Notes: a model not told the origin generated them from the sequence alone. A stretch of 64,000 bases of DNA from CBEULR01 sp965544035 (GCA_965544035.1 CBEULR010000001.1:1-64000); one strand, 5' to 3'; shown: positions 8,940 to 18,127, numbered from the stretch's first letter. Made by a program: numbers and translations.

Positions 8940-10153
8940 CCGGACCGCACGAGGGACGGGCCGGAGCGGAACTGCTACAGGCTGTGGGGCCGACCTGGAT
9001 CGAAGTGGACCTTGATCACATTGCGTGGAACGTTATGGCTGTACGCAAAATGGTCGGTGCCGATACCCGGATTCTGGCTGTGGTTAAGGCCGATGGATAC
9101 GGTCACGGGGCGCTGGAGGTCGCCGGGATGGCGCTGGCCTGCGGAGCCGATGCGCTTGGTGTGTTCAGTATACAGGAAGCGGCCGAACTGCGGTCGGCAC
9201 AGATCACGGAACCGATTCTGATGCTTGGATGTCCGCTCCCGGAACAGGCCCAGCAGGTTGTGGAGCTTGGTCTGGAGTGTACGGTGCATTCGGCGCTTCT
9301 CGCCGGAGTCCTTGGGGAGGCGGCGCTAAGGGCCGGTCGGACGGTCAAGGTACACGTGGAGGTCGATACCGGCATGAACCGGTTTGGTGCTCACCCCCGG
9401 GAGGTGCCGGAGATCCTTCGCAAGATCAAGGGCATGCCCGGCGTTGAAGTGGAAGGGGTCTACACCCACTTCGTTTTTGCCGATCCTCGCCGGAACCGTC
9501 GTCAGTTGATGCGGTTTCTGGAAGTGGTGAAAACGCTGGAATCTGAGGGCCTCCGGCCTCCGGTCGTGCACGCTGCCAACAGCGAGGGATGCCTTCTGCT
9601 GCCCGAATCCAGACTGGATATGGTTCGGGTGGGCAATTTGATATACGGTATCGCGCACATTCCGCACGGGGTTACGGCTCCGCCATGGGAGTTCCGCAAC
9701 GCGTGGACGCTCAAGTCGACCGTGATCCAGGTGCGACGGGTTCAAAGAGGAGAAAGCATCGGGTATGGAAGCGAGTTCATCGCGCCGCGCGACATGACGG
9801 TGGCCGTACTGCCCATCGGGTTGGCTGACGGGTTTATGTGGGATCCGGTCCGGCCGGCGGGGAGGATCCGCGACATCCTGACCAGAATGCTTTCGGCCGG
9901 TGTGCATGGTTGGCGGTCGCTTTCCAGGGGCGGTGTTTATCTCCGCGGTCGTGAGGTGCGGCTGGTCGGCCGCGTCGGCATGCAGCATTGCGTGGTCGAT
10001 GTTTCCGGTATCAAGGGGCTGAAGGAGGGCGAGGTCGCCGTGGTCAGGGCCAGCAGGATTGGGGTGTCGGCCCGCTTGCCCCGCGTCTACCTGGAGGACG
10101 GACGTCCGGTAAGGGTGTCTTTCCCCTCGGAACGGCGCGCGGTATCGCTGTAA
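8936..10153 (+). CDS. Alanine racemase family protein, divergent
   Basis: A 405-residue fold-type III PLP enzyme. The PLP-lysine motif 'AVVKADGYGHG' is at about residues 45-55, the arginine motif 'VDTGMNRFG' at about 142-150, the pyridine-binding 'DMVRVGNLIYG' near 230, and the catalytic Tyr in 'SIGYGSEF' near 275. Departures from a normal Alr: a short N-terminal extension, about 24 extra residues after 'PIGLADG', 'GRVGMQHC' where MDQ is usual, and a deletion of about 20 residues before 'VSARLPR'. At the last site alanine racemases commonly have a Tyr that controls specificity. Coupling to the FemAB-like gene suggests it supplies a D-amino acid for wall chemistry, perhaps not alanine. Confidence 0.85.
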   Translation: MTGPHEGRAGAELLQAVGPTWIEVDLDHIAWNVMAVRKMVGADTRILAVVKADGYGHGALEVAGMALACGADALGVFSIQEAAELRSAQITEPILMLGCPLPEQAQQVVELGLECTVHSALLAGVLGEAALRAGRTVKVHVEVDTGMNRFGAHPREVPEILRKIKGMPGVEVEGVYTHFVFADPRRNRRQLMRFLEVVKTLESEGLRPPVVHAANSEGCLLLPESRLDMVRVGNLIYGIAHIPHGVTAPPWEFRNAWTLKSTVIQVRRVQRGESIGYGSEFIAPRDMTVAVLPIGLADGFMWDPVRPAGRIRDILTRMLSAGVHGWRSLSRGGVYLRGREVRLVGRVGMQHCVVDVSGIKGLKEGEVAVVRASRIGVSARLPRVYLEDGRPVRVSFPSERRAVSL

Positions 10154-10161
10154 AACTGTTC

Positions 10162-10731
10162 CTACAAGAACCAAGTGATGACCAGTGGTGTCACGTACAC
10201 CTCGATTACCGCGGCGATCAGCAGAAGCGGTATGATCGTTCTAAAAATGAAGGAAAACCGGTGGCGCAGAGAGGGCAGACCATGCCGCGCAAAGCGCCCG
10301 GCTACGGCGGCCAAGGCAAAACCTGCCGCCAGGAATATGGCGGGCAGCTCAAAGATCCCGTGCGGGACGAGGCCGGCGGCGAAAGCGGCTGCCGGAAATC
10401 CGTCCGCCGTGACGGTGCGGGCGACCACGCCAATCAACCCGCCGTTGACGATCAGGACAAAGAGCGTGGGCAGGGCCAAAACGATGTATCCCAACAATAC
10501 CAGGAAGGCGGCCACGGACAGGTTCTTCAGGAAAATCAGCAGCGCCAGCGCGGGTGCCTGGAACCCCGGCTGGAGTTCGTTGGTGGCCTCAATCATACTC
10601 TCCAATCCTTCCATAGACGGCAGCAACAGGTGTGCCGCTTGTTCGGCATAAACCCAGCCGAGTACACCGGCGACAATAAAGAGTGCGGCGGCGGCCAGCG
10701 TCCCTCGCAAGAGCCGCTGTTTCGTCATCAC
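10162..10731 (-). CDS. Stage II sporulation protein M-like membrane protein
   Basis: A 189-residue protein with about five transmembrane helices and the SpoIIM/DUF95 signature: 'FLKNLSVAAFLVLLGYIVLALPTLFVLIVNGG' followed by 'GLVPHGIFELPAIFLAAG'. SpoIIM is part of the SpoIIDMP machine that drives peptidoglycan remodelling during engulfment; paralogues of this fold also occur outside sporulation. A GTG and an ATG are adjacent at the start behind AAAGGGGTG. It is transcribed away from tepA and converges on the racemase gene. Confidence 0.82.
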   Translation of the reverse strand: MMTKQRLLRGTLAAAALFIVAGVLGWVYAEQAAHLLLPSMEGLESMIEATNELQPGFQAPALALLIFLKNLSVAAFLVLLGYIVLALPTLFVLIVNGGLIGVVARTVTADGFPAAAFAAGLVPHGIFELPAIFLAAGFALAAVAGRFARHGLPSLRHRFSFIFRTIIPLLLIAAVIEVYVTPLVITWFL

Positions 10732-10883
10732 GTGAACACCCCTTTCAAGATGTGATCCTTTCCCGGTTAATCAACAGATTAACACATACGTTCAGGGTTA
10801 GAAAGCAAAAGAGCCCATGTCGCGGCTAAAATGTGATTCCTCTTCGCATAATAAGACCAAATTGCACGGCAGGAGGAATCCAG

Positions 10884-11729
10884 ATGCCGAGACGCCGTTA
10901 TTACCCGTCTTCGTATGTACAACAGGGAAACAGCACACGCTCGGACCAGCCGCCGGCACCGGAAACGGTGCAGCCCGATCCGAATCAGCCTCAGACCCCG
11001 GGTCAGCCCAATCCCCCGGAAAAACCTTATGACCCTTCGCCTCCGGTTCAGCGGCCAAGAAGGGTGCGGACGCTCAAAGAATTCGGGGTGACCTCGATCC
11101 CGGCGGCCAAGAGTAATATCCACTCTCTGGTCATTATCGGGCAGGTTGAGGGGCATATGATCCTGCCCAACCAAAACAAGACCACGAAATACGAGCACAT
11201 TCTGCCGCAGTTGGTGGCGCTGGAGCAGAACCCCGATATCGAAGGGGTGATCATCATCCTGAACACAGTGGGTGGTGATGTCGAAGCCGGCTTGGCGATG
11301 GCCGAGATGATTGCGTCCCTGTCCAAACCCACGGTATCGCTGGTACTGGGCGGTGGCCATTCCATCGGGGTTCCAATCGCAGTGGCGGCCGACTATTCGT
11401 TCATTTCCGAGACGGCCAGCATGACGATTCACCCGATCCGGATCACCGGACAGATTTTGACCGTGCCCCAGACCTTTGAGTATCTGGAAAAGATGCAGGA
11501 CCGTGTGGTACGGTTTGTGGTCAAACACTCGCGTATTAAAGAACAAACCTTCCGGGATCTGATGTTTCGCACCGGCGAATTGGCCCGCGACATCGGAACG
11601 GTGCTCATCGGGAAAGATGCGGTCGACTGCGGTCTGATTGATGCGGTGGGCGGCATTGAGGACGTAATGATCAAGCTGCGCGGCATGATCGACGAAAGGA
11701 AGGCCAAGGAGGAGGTTCCAGTACAATGA
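10884..11729 (+). CDS. tepA: ClpP-like serine protease TepA
   Basis: A 281-residue member of the SDH/ClpP-crotonase fold. The N-terminal 60 residues are a disordered Pro/Gln-rich tail. Then come 'SLVIIGQVEGHMILPNQNKT', 'IEGVIIILNTVGGDVEAGLA', and the serine nucleophile motif 'GGGHSIGVPIAVAADYSF' (about residue 170). In Bacillus TepA (YmfB) is a cytosolic protease made in the forespore that helps degrade SASPs and is linked to protein translocation. The ATG at 10884 has AGGAGGAATC just upstream and is preferred over an upstream in-frame start. It overlaps ylzJ by 4 bases. Confidence 0.88.
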   Translation: MPRRRYYPSSYVQQGNSTRSDQPPAPETVQPDPNQPQTPGQPNPPEKPYDPSPPVQRPRRVRTLKEFGVTSIPAAKSNIHSLVIIGQVEGHMILPNQNKTTKYEHILPQLVALEQNPDIEGVIIILNTVGGDVEAGLAMAEMIASLSKPTVSLVLGGGHSIGVPIAVAADYSFISETASMTIHPIRITGQILTVPQTFEYLEKMQDRVVRFVVKHSRIKEQTFRDLMFRTGELARDIGTVLIGKDAVDCGLIDAVGGIEDVMIKLRGMIDERKAKEEVPVQ

Positions 11730-11959
11730 TTCTGTACACACCGGTACAACCCGAGCTGATTTTTGAAGGCTACACGGATGAGTCCGAACCGCAGAAATCG
11801 GTAGTTTGTGACATTGACGGGGTACAGGTGCTGGTTTCCCAAACGGGATTGAACGAAGGTTGCATTGAACGGGTGCTGAGTACCGATCCGATGGTGTACC
11901 TGGATGACCGTTTGGCGCCTGGCCGCACGGTCTCCTTTGACAGCGGCGAGTTGAACTGA
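11726..11959 (+). CDS. ylzJ: YlzJ-like family protein
   Basis: A 77-residue protein matching the YlzJ-like family ('MILYTPVQPELIFEG' at the start, then a beta-rich body). Function unknown. The ATGA overlap with tepA reproduces the tepA-ylzJ pair that precedes spoIIIE in Bacillus; here the ftsK/spoIIIE gene lies about 3 kb downstream with other genes inserted between. Confidence 0.85.
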   Translation: MILYTPVQPELIFEGYTDESEPQKSVVCDIDGVQVLVSQTGLNEGCIERVLSTDPMVYLDDRLAPGRTVSFDSGELN

Positions 11960-11993
11960 GACAGCGATTGTGGGAAACTACAGGCTAATGGGG

Positions 11994-12018
11994 AGAAGGG
12001 GCGGCGGCCTCTTCTTTT
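11994..12018 (+). terminator. Intrinsic terminator after tepA-ylzJ
   Basis: A 9-bp stem AGAAGGGGC / GCCTCTTCT with a GGCG loop is followed by TTTCATTT. Confidence 0.65.
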
Positions 12019-12096
12019 CATTTCCGTTTCCCAGAGGGAGAAGGATGGCGACTTCTGACCGGTGAATAAAGCAGAAGGGGAAAGGGGGTTGCCGGC

Positions 12097-12462
12097 TTGA
12101 ATCTGGACGAGTTTACCGCACTTGCACACGAACTGGTTGACGAGGTGCCTGCACGCTTGACCCGTGATCTGAACGGGGGGTTCCTGGTGATGCCCGAAAC
12201 TAAGCGGGACGGGGAATTCCTCATCATGGGCGAGTACATCGAGGAGGGGTATCTGGGCAGCTTCATCGTGTTTTATTACGGGTCATTTAAGGAACTGCTC
12301 GGTGACGAGGACAAGACGGTATGGATAGATGAGCTGCGGGAGACGATTTGGCACGAATTGCGGCACCATCTGGAATCATTGGCCGGGGTGGACGACCTGG
12401 CGAGAGAGGAAATGGAAGAGCTGCTACGTTACCTGGAAAACCGGAAAAATAAGGGTGAGTAA
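12097..12462 (+). CDS. Zincin-like metallopeptidase (PF06262 type)
   Basis: A 121-residue protein with the single-domain 'possible zinc metallopeptidase' layout. The zinc-binding HExxH occurs as 'ETIWHELRHHLESLAG' (about residues 87-102). Upstream is 'YIEEGYLGSFIVFYYGSF', which replaces the usual 'ILGLY..RP' strand of the family. Substrates are unknown. The TTG start follows AAAGGGGG. Confidence 0.8.
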   Translation: MNLDEFTALAHELVDEVPARLTRDLNGGFLVMPETKRDGEFLIMGEYIEEGYLGSFIVFYYGSFKELLGDEDKTVWIDELRETIWHELRHHLESLAGVDDLAREEMEELLRYLENRKNKGE

Positions 12463-12588
12463 TGTCGGGCCGAAATTGCAGGAAGGGTGACGGATCCCGG
12501 ATTGTGGAATACGGGTATGTCCTTGACCGTAAGGTATAATTGGGGTTAGATAGATAATAGGAATTTTACGATCAGGAGACGACGGCGG

Positions 12589-13551
12589 TTGAGCAGGATG
12601 AACCGATTCTGGATTATACTTCTTGTGGTCGGAATGCTAGGCATGGCGGCAGCCGGGTGTGGCGACCCGGACGCTATCGGGACCGGATCTGGGGATCGGG
12701 AACCGATTATCATAACCACCATTTACCCGATTGCCGACATCACACGGAATATCGCCGGCGATGCCGTCAGCGTGATCAGCCTGATCCCGGCGGGAGCCAG
12801 CCCGCACACCTTCGAACCGACGCCCAAACAGATGGCCGAGATCGCCCGGGCATCGGCTTTCATCGCGATAGGTGCCGGTCTGGACGATTGGGCGCAGTCG
12901 CTGGCGTCCGCCGGTTCACCCGACCTTGTTCAAATCAGGCTGACCGACGGCCTGAAACTGCTGCCCCATGAACCATCTGCCTTGCAGGGTGAAGGACCGG
13001 TGCACGAAGAGGACTCGACCGCGCATGCACACCATGGTTATGACCCGCACATCTGGCTGGACCCGGTGCTGGTGCGCGAGCACGTGGTGCCTGAGATTAC
13101 ACGGGTTCTTGTCGATCTGGTGCCTGATCGGGAAGCAGAGTTGATCGCCGGCGCGCAGGCCTATCAGGAGAAACTTGACGCGTTGCATGCGGAAATCAGC
13201 CGGAGCCTGGAAGGGCTGGACAAACCGCGGTTCATCGCCTTTCACTCGGCGTGGCGCTATTTCGCGGCGCGGTATGAGCTGATCCAGGCGGCGTCGGTGG
13301 AAGAATCGCCGGGTAAGGAACCGTCGGCCCGGTGGATCTCGGAGGTGGTGGAAACCGCCCGAAGCCTGGACGCAAAAGCGATTTTTGCAGAACCGCAATT
13401 CAGCAACAAGGCCGCAGAGATCATCGCGCAGGAATTCGGTGCCGAGGTGCTGATCGTTGATCCTTTGGGCGGCGAGGGCCTGGAGGGGAGGGACAGTTAT
13501 ATTTCACTGATGCGGTCCAATGCCGCGGTGTTCCGAAAAGGTTTAAAATAA
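12589..13551 (+). CDS. Metal ABC transporter substrate-binding lipoprotein (ZnuA/TroA type)
   Basis: A 320-residue cluster A-I binding protein. A lipoprotein signal peptide ends in the lipobox 'AAAGC' (about residues 22-26). The metal ligands expected for the family are visible: the His of 'SPHTFEP' (about 68), a His-rich loop 'EDSTAHAHHGYDPHIWLDP', 'FHSAWRYFA' (about 219), and a late Asp/Glu pair. The His-rich loop suggests zinc, but manganese is possible. No permease or ATPase gene is adjacent, so it must work with a transporter encoded elsewhere. A TTG 10 bases after AGGAG is the likely start; ATG 12598 is an alternative. Confidence 0.87.
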   Translation: MSRMNRFWIILLVVGMLGMAAAGCGDPDAIGTGSGDREPIIITTIYPIADITRNIAGDAVSVISLIPAGASPHTFEPTPKQMAEIARASAFIAIGAGLDDWAQSLASAGSPDLVQIRLTDGLKLLPHEPSALQGEGPVHEEDSTAHAHHGYDPHIWLDPVLVREHVVPEITRVLVDLVPDREAELIAGAQAYQEKLDALHAEISRSLEGLDKPRFIAFHSAWRYFAARYELIQAASVEESPGKEPSARWISEVVETARSLDAKAIFAEPQFSNKAAEIIAQEFGAEVLIVDPLGGEGLEGRDSYISLMRSNAAVFRKGLK

Positions 13552-13608
13552 GTCAATCACGTGATATAATGCACGGGTAATCTACAGCAGAAACGGGATG
13601 ATGAGGAG

Positions 13609-14394
13609 TTGGAGCTTTACCAGGCCATACTGATGGGGATTGTCCAAGGACTCGGTGAGTTTCTGCCCATTTCCAGCTCGGCGCACTTGGTGCTGTTGCC
13701 TTGGCTGTTCGGATGGGAGACGCCGGGTCTCGTTTTTGATGTCGCCCTTCACATAGGCACTTTGTTTGCGGTAATCGCATATTTCTGGCGGGACTGGCTG
13801 GTCTTGCTTGATGCGGGGCGACGCGGCGTACGCACCAAAGAGGGGCGGCTGTTCTGGTTCCTGGTGGCGGCCACCATTCCGGGAGCGGCTATCGGTTATT
13901 TTTTGGAGGACCTGGCCGCCACTGTTTTCAGGGCGCCGATTCTTGTCGGCGCAATGCTGATTGTAATGGGGCTCCTTCTCTATGGTGCCGACCATTGTTT
14001 CCGGCGCGAGAAAAAGCTGTACGACATCAAGTTCAGCGACAGTCTTGTCATCGGATTCTCCCAGGCCATAGCCATTGTTCCCGGGGTATCGCGCTCCGGC
14101 ATCACCATGGCCGCGGCCCGCGCACGCGGTATCCAGAGAGAAGCGGCTGCCCGGTTCTCCTTCCTCTTGTCGACACCGATCATTTTCGGTGCCGGGATTA
14201 TGGCGGTACTCCGGCTTGAACCGGGTGCGCTCGACACGGCCTTTGTTTCCGGTGTGGTCACTTCAGGTATAGTGGGCTTTTTGGCGATCAAGTTTATGCT
14301 GGCGTATATTGCGAAGAAGAGCTTTAACATATTCGTCTGGTACCGTTTGCTTTTGGGGACTTCGGTTATCGCCATCGCTCTGTGGCGTGGTTAG
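13609..14394 (+). CDS. uppP: Undecaprenyl-diphosphatase (BacA type)
   Basis: A 261-residue polytopic membrane enzyme that dephosphorylates undecaprenyl pyrophosphate, recycling the lipid carrier for cell-wall synthesis; overproduction gives bacitracin resistance. The family motifs are both present: 'GLGEFLPISSSAHLVLLPWL' near the N-terminus and 'IVPGVSRSGITMAAARARG' near residue 160. A TATAAT lies about 45 bases upstream (13564-13569) without a good -35. The TTG start follows ATGAGGAG. Confidence 0.95.
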   Translation: MELYQAILMGIVQGLGEFLPISSSAHLVLLPWLFGWETPGLVFDVALHIGTLFAVIAYFWRDWLVLLDAGRRGVRTKEGRLFWFLVAATIPGAAIGYFLEDLAATVFRAPILVGAMLIVMGLLLYGADHCFRREKKLYDIKFSDSLVIGFSQAIAIVPGVSRSGITMAAARARGIQREAAARFSFLLSTPIIFGAGIMAVLRLEPGALDTAFVSGVVTSGIVGFLAIKFMLAYIAKKSFNIFVWYRLLLGTSVIAIALWRG

Positions 14395-14397
14395 CAA

Positions 14398-14426
14398 AGA
14401 GGCGGGGTGACCCGCCTCTCTTTTTT
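14398..14426. terminator. Bidirectional terminator between uppP and the DUF151 gene
   Basis: The stem AGAGGCGGG / CCCGCCTCT with loop GTGA is followed by TCTTTTTT on the plus strand. It sits exactly between two converging genes. Confidence 0.85.
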
Positions 14427-14904
14427 AATGTATTGTCTTGCTGTGTTTCCCCGCACGTACCTCGTCAATCAGTTTGCGCATGGCCTCCTGCTGTTCCTCA
14501 CTGAACAGTTCATCGTAGGATAGGGTGAACTGGGCCACGACGGGCGTGATAAAGATCGGAGCCACACTGCGCAGTGCCAAGGCCACGGCATCGCTGGGAC
14601 GGGCATCAATTATCGATTCCACATCCTTGCGCATCAGGTGGAGTTGGGCGTAATAGGTGCCTTCACGCACATCGTTGATGACGACCCTGGTCAGGGATGC
14701 TCCGAGTTCATCACAACAGGCCTTCAGCAGGTCATGCGTCAGGGGGCGGGTTCCGGTTACTCCCTCCAGCGCTGCAGAAATTGAGTGTGCTTCATACGGG
14801 CCTATCCAGATCGGCAGAATCTTGGTATCGTTTTCATCAACCAACAGCAGTACCGGGTTCATCGCCACATCGAACGCGATCTCTTTCACCTTAACCGCAA
14901 TCAC
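14425..14904 (-). CDS. Bifunctional nuclease family protein (DUF151)
   Basis: A 159-residue protein of the DUF151/PF02577 family. The pattern 'PVLLLVDENDTKILPIWIGPYEAHSISAALEG', 'RPLTHDLLK' and 'SIIDARPSDAVALALR' is diagnostic. Plant and Thermotoga members are reported to have nuclease activity or structural similarity to it; the bacterial role is unclear. The GTG start follows GTGGAGGTGATC. Confidence 0.88.
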   Translation of the reverse strand: MIAVKVKEIAFDVAMNPVLLLVDENDTKILPIWIGPYEAHSISAALEGVTGTRPLTHDLLKACCDELGASLTRVVINDVREGTYYAQLHLMRKDVESIIDARPSDAVALALRSVAPIFITPVVAQFTLSYDELFSEEQQEAMRKLIDEVRAGKHSKTIH

Positions 14905-15096
14905 CGGTGATCACCTCCACATTCCGGAGAGTGGCTGGGATGCCTTCGGACGCATACTGCCTGTTGTCGAAAGACTTGCTTTCTATCCTATACTATGCGG
15001 TGCAACTACATTATACCAGGCAGGGAGCAGAGCAACAACACTGAAAGGACTTTCCAGATTCACGCCGAATTTGAAACTCTAAGGACGGTGACACCT

Positions 15097-17274
15097 TTGG
15101 CGTTTTACAGCCAGCTAAAAAGAGAAGTCAGGTACGAGATTCTCGGTTTGGTGCTGTCGGCCGTTGCGGTGTTGGCGCTGCTGAGTCTTTTCAGCTCGGC
15201 GGTAGGTGCCGTAGGCACCGGAGTTGACCGTGTCTGCCGGGGTATCGCCGGCGAAGGGGCCTTTATGATCCCCATCCTGCTGGGATACTGGGGATTCAAA
15301 CTGATGCGCGACCGAAATGTCGTCCGTTTTCAGGGCAAGATGTACGGCAGTCTGATCTGCCTGTTAGTGGGGCTTACCGTCATTCATCTGCAGGTGGTGC
15401 CGCCGGCGGAATATGATTTTCGCACCATCACGGCGGCGGGGTTGCTCGGTGACGGGGGCGGATTGCTGGGCGGTTTATTGAGCTGGGTCATGTACAAATG
15501 CTTCGGAACGCTTGGAAGCACCATCATCCTGCTGGCTGCCGGACTGGTGGGGGTGACGCTTTTCACCGAGCTTCCGCTGAGTGCGCTGCTTAAGAGAATT
15601 GCCTCCCGTGCATCGGATGCGGTGAGCAGGTTATGGACCAGAGTTGAGGATTTCATTTACGTGGAAGTCGATCGCAAACCGAGGGAACGCCCCGTGATTG
15701 TTGATCACAGGGCCGAACCGGTGAGCGAGGCGGTGATTGTGTCGGCCCCCGAAACGGATCCGGTTCGGGATGAGGAGCAGATGCCGATAGAGCCCCTCCC
15801 GGCATCGAAAAGCGGGGCACTACACCAGATCTCGATCAGTGAGGTGTCGTCCCACGAGTTCCCGCCCGTTGACATCCTGAGCCGCCCCAAGAGCAAGGGA
15901 GTCAGGCAGGGGAAGGACATCAATGAGAATATCCGCCTGCTGGAGGATACGCTGGAGAGTTTCGGGGTGCATGCCAAGGTGCTGCAGGTTTCGCGCGGCC
16001 CTTCGATTACGCGGTATGAACTGCAGCTTGCAGCCGGCGTCAAGGTGAGCCGGATTGTGAATTTGGCGGATGATATTTCCCTGGCCCTGGCGGCTCCGGG
16101 GGTGCGTATCGAAGCTCCGATTCCCGGTAAGGCGGCGGTCGGGATCGAGGTGCCCAATAAGGAAATTGCCACCGTTCATCTGCGTGATCTCCTGGAGACC
16201 AAGGAGTTCACTCAGTCGCCCTCAAGGCTGACGGTGGCCCTTGGCAAAGATATCGCCGGGAATCCGATCGTGGCCGATCTGACGGCGATGCCGCATCTGC
16301 TGATCGCCGGATCGACCGGTTCGGGGAAGAGTGTATGTTTAAATACAATCATTGCTAGTATACTATACAAGAGCAGCCCCGATGACGTTAAGCTGCTGCT
16401 CATTGATCCAAAAATGGTGGAGTTGACAACGTACAACGGTATCCCGCATCTGATCTCGCCGGTTGTGACCAATCCGAAGAAAGCGGCCATCTCGCTTAAG
16501 TGGCTGGTGCGCGAAATGGAACGGCGTTACGAGCTCTTTGCGGCGACCGGTGTGCGCGACATCAGCCGGTACAACAGCATCTTCAAGTCGCGCGACGCCG
16601 ACGCGGAACACAGTCACCTGCCGCTGATAATGGTGGTGATTGACGAGCTTGCCGATCTGATGATGGTGGCTCCGAGCGATGTGGAGGATGCTATCTGCCG
16701 TTTGGCCCAAATGGCGCGGGCGGCCGGAATTCACCTGGTGGTTGCTACGCAGCGCCCGTCGGTGGATGTGATCACCGGTCTGATCAAGGCGAACATCCCT
16801 TCGAGAATAGCCTTTGCGGTTTCCTCACAGACCGATTCGCGCACGATACTGGATGTCGGTGGTGCCGAAAAGCTGCTGGGCCGGGGTGACATGCTCTTCC
16901 TGCCGATCGGGGCGTCCAAGCCCGTCAGAGTTCAGGGAGCTTACCTCTCGGATCGTGACGTGGAGTCCATCGTGGCTTTCCTCACCAAGGAGGCTTCTCC
17001 TTCCTACGAGGAAGAAATATTCACTGAAGAACCCGTAGAGGAAAGCAGAACCCATGATGACGAACTGTTTCCGGAGGCGGTGGAGATTGTGGTTCGCTCC
17101 GGACATGCTTCGATTTCTCTGCTGCAGCGTCGCCTGCACATCGGCTACGCGCGTGCCGCGCGTTTGATCGACATCATGGAGCGCAGGGGGATTGTCGGCG
17201 GGTATGAGGGGTCCAAGCCGAGGCAGGTGTTAATGTCTCCCGAGCAGTTTGCACTTACATTTAAAAAGAAATAG
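15097..17274 (+). CDS. DNA translocase FtsK/SpoIIIE
   Basis: About 725 residues. Four N-terminal transmembrane helices (first 140 residues or so) are followed by an acidic linker, the alpha domain ('LLEDTLESFGVHAKVLQVSRGPSITRYEL' region), and the RecA-like motor with Walker A 'GSTGSGKS' (about 405) and Walker B 'LIMVVIDELADLMM'. A C-terminal winged-helix gamma domain begins near 'AVEIVVRSGHASISLLQRR' and recognises polar DNA motifs. It pumps chromosomal DNA across the division or sporulation septum. The frame opens at 14995, but TTG 15097 has a ribosome-site-like AAGGACGGTGA and gives an N-terminus typical of the family. Confidence 0.93.
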   Translation: MAFYSQLKREVRYEILGLVLSAVAVLALLSLFSSAVGAVGTGVDRVCRGIAGEGAFMIPILLGYWGFKLMRDRNVVRFQGKMYGSLICLLVGLTVIHLQVVPPAEYDFRTITAAGLLGDGGGLLGGLLSWVMYKCFGTLGSTIILLAAGLVGVTLFTELPLSALLKRIASRASDAVSRLWTRVEDFIYVEVDRKPRERPVIVDHRAEPVSEAVIVSAPETDPVRDEEQMPIEPLPASKSGALHQISISEVSSHEFPPVDILSRPKSKGVRQGKDINENIRLLEDTLESFGVHAKVLQVSRGPSITRYELQLAAGVKVSRIVNLADDISLALAAPGVRIEAPIPGKAAVGIEVPNKEIATVHLRDLLETKEFTQSPSRLTVALGKDIAGNPIVADLTAMPHLLIAGSTGSGKSVCLNTIIASILYKSSPDDVKLLLIDPKMVELTTYNGIPHLISPVVTNPKKAAISLKWLVREMERRYELFAATGVRDISRYNSIFKSRDADAEHSHLPLIMVVIDELADLMMVAPSDVEDAICRLAQMARAAGIHLVVATQRPSVDVITGLIKANIPSRIAFAVSSQTDSRTILDVGGAEKLLGRGDMLFLPIGASKPVRVQGAYLSDRDVESIVAFLTKEASPSYEEEIFTEEPVEESRTHDDELFPEAVEIVVRSGHASISLLQRRLHIGYARAARLIDIMERRGIVGGYEGSKPRQVLMSPEQFALTFKKK

Positions 17275-17280
17275 GTTGAA

Positions 17281-17310
17281 TTGACCCCGTTAACAGCCTT
17301 GTGTTATAAG
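17281..17310 (+). promoter_or_regulatory. Predicted sigma-A promoter of rodZ-rimO
   Basis: TTGACC and TATAAG are separated by 18 bases, about 80 bases upstream of the chosen rodZ start. Confidence 0.45.
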
Positions 17311-17389
17311 TAGTATATAGGAATATTTTCGAAAATTATTGAATTTTGGTTAATTGTATTCATAGAATATGTCGAGGAGGTGGACCGGG

Positions 17390-18127
17390 GTGGCCAGTGG
17401 GGAGATTCTACGGGAAACGAGGGTATCTTTGGGGCTCACCCTTGAGGCCGCCGAAGAGGAGACAAAGATCCGCCGAAAATACCTTGAAGCCTTGGAGCAG
17501 GAGGATTACAAGCAGTTACCCGGAAGGGTCTATGCCAAAGCGTTCTTGAGAACGTACGCCAAGTTTTTGGGGCTGGACAGCGAGGCTCTAATTCGTGAGT
17601 TTGATGAGAGATACCCGTTGAATGAGGCGGATATTGAGGTTGAGAGCAAGGCACCCACGGTGTCCGGATCGCGCAAGCGTCCGGCCTATCTCGGGGTACT
17701 GCTTGTGGCGGGAGTCATCGCGGGGCTGTTCGCCTTTAACTCGGTTTATGGCGGGGGAAAGCCCGGAGGGTTTGATCAGGTGCAGAGACCGCCGGTGGTC
17801 GGGGAAAATCCTTCCGATCCGGGCGAACCTGCAGGCGAGGACCCGGTGATCGAGGAACCCGCACCCAATAACAACGAGCCGGATGGGGTCGAGGTAATGC
17901 TTGTGGTTACCGAAAGCCCGAGCTGGATCAGAGTGATGGTTGACGGTGTGGAACAATTCCAGGGTACTGTACCCCCGGGACAAACGCTTGATTTTACCGG
18001 CCGTGAGTCGGTATCGTTTCGGATCGGCAACGCCGGTGCCGTTGAAGTTCATTTGAACGGGGAGAACCTCGGTTTGGCCGGAGAGTATGGGGATGTGGTA
18101 GACCGTGAATTCACCGTTGACGGATAA
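17390..18127 (+). CDS. rodZ: RodZ-like cytoskeletal membrane protein
   Basis: About 245 residues. The N-terminal helix-turn-helix (HTH_25) 'LRETRVSLGLTLEAAEEETKIRR' leads into 'YLEALEQEDYKQLPGRVYAKAFLRTYAKFLGLD', the surface that contacts MreB in RodZ. One transmembrane helix lies near residues 97-115. A Pro/Glu/Asn-rich linker and a C-terminal beta-rich DUF4115 domain follow outside the cell. RodZ helps set rod shape with MreB. GTG 17390 is chosen because GAGGAGGTG lies 7 bases upstream; the ATG at 17369 would place that ribosome site inside the gene. Confidence 0.87.
   Translation: MASGEILRETRVSLGLTLEAAEEETKIRRKYLEALEQEDYKQLPGRVYAKAFLRTYAKFLGLDSEALIREFDERYPLNEADIEVESKAPTVSGSRKRPAYLGVLLVAGVIAGLFAFNSVYGGGKPGGFDQVQRPPVVGENPSDPGEPAGEDPVIEEPAPNNNEPDGVEVMLVVTESPSWIRVMVDGVEQFQGTVPPGQTLDFTGRESVSFRIGNAGAVEVHLNGENLGLAGEYGDVVDREFTVDG

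Noticed and set aside
10833..10883. N-terminal extension of TepA
   Set aside because: The extension has no ribosome site, while AGGAGGAATC precedes ATG 10884.
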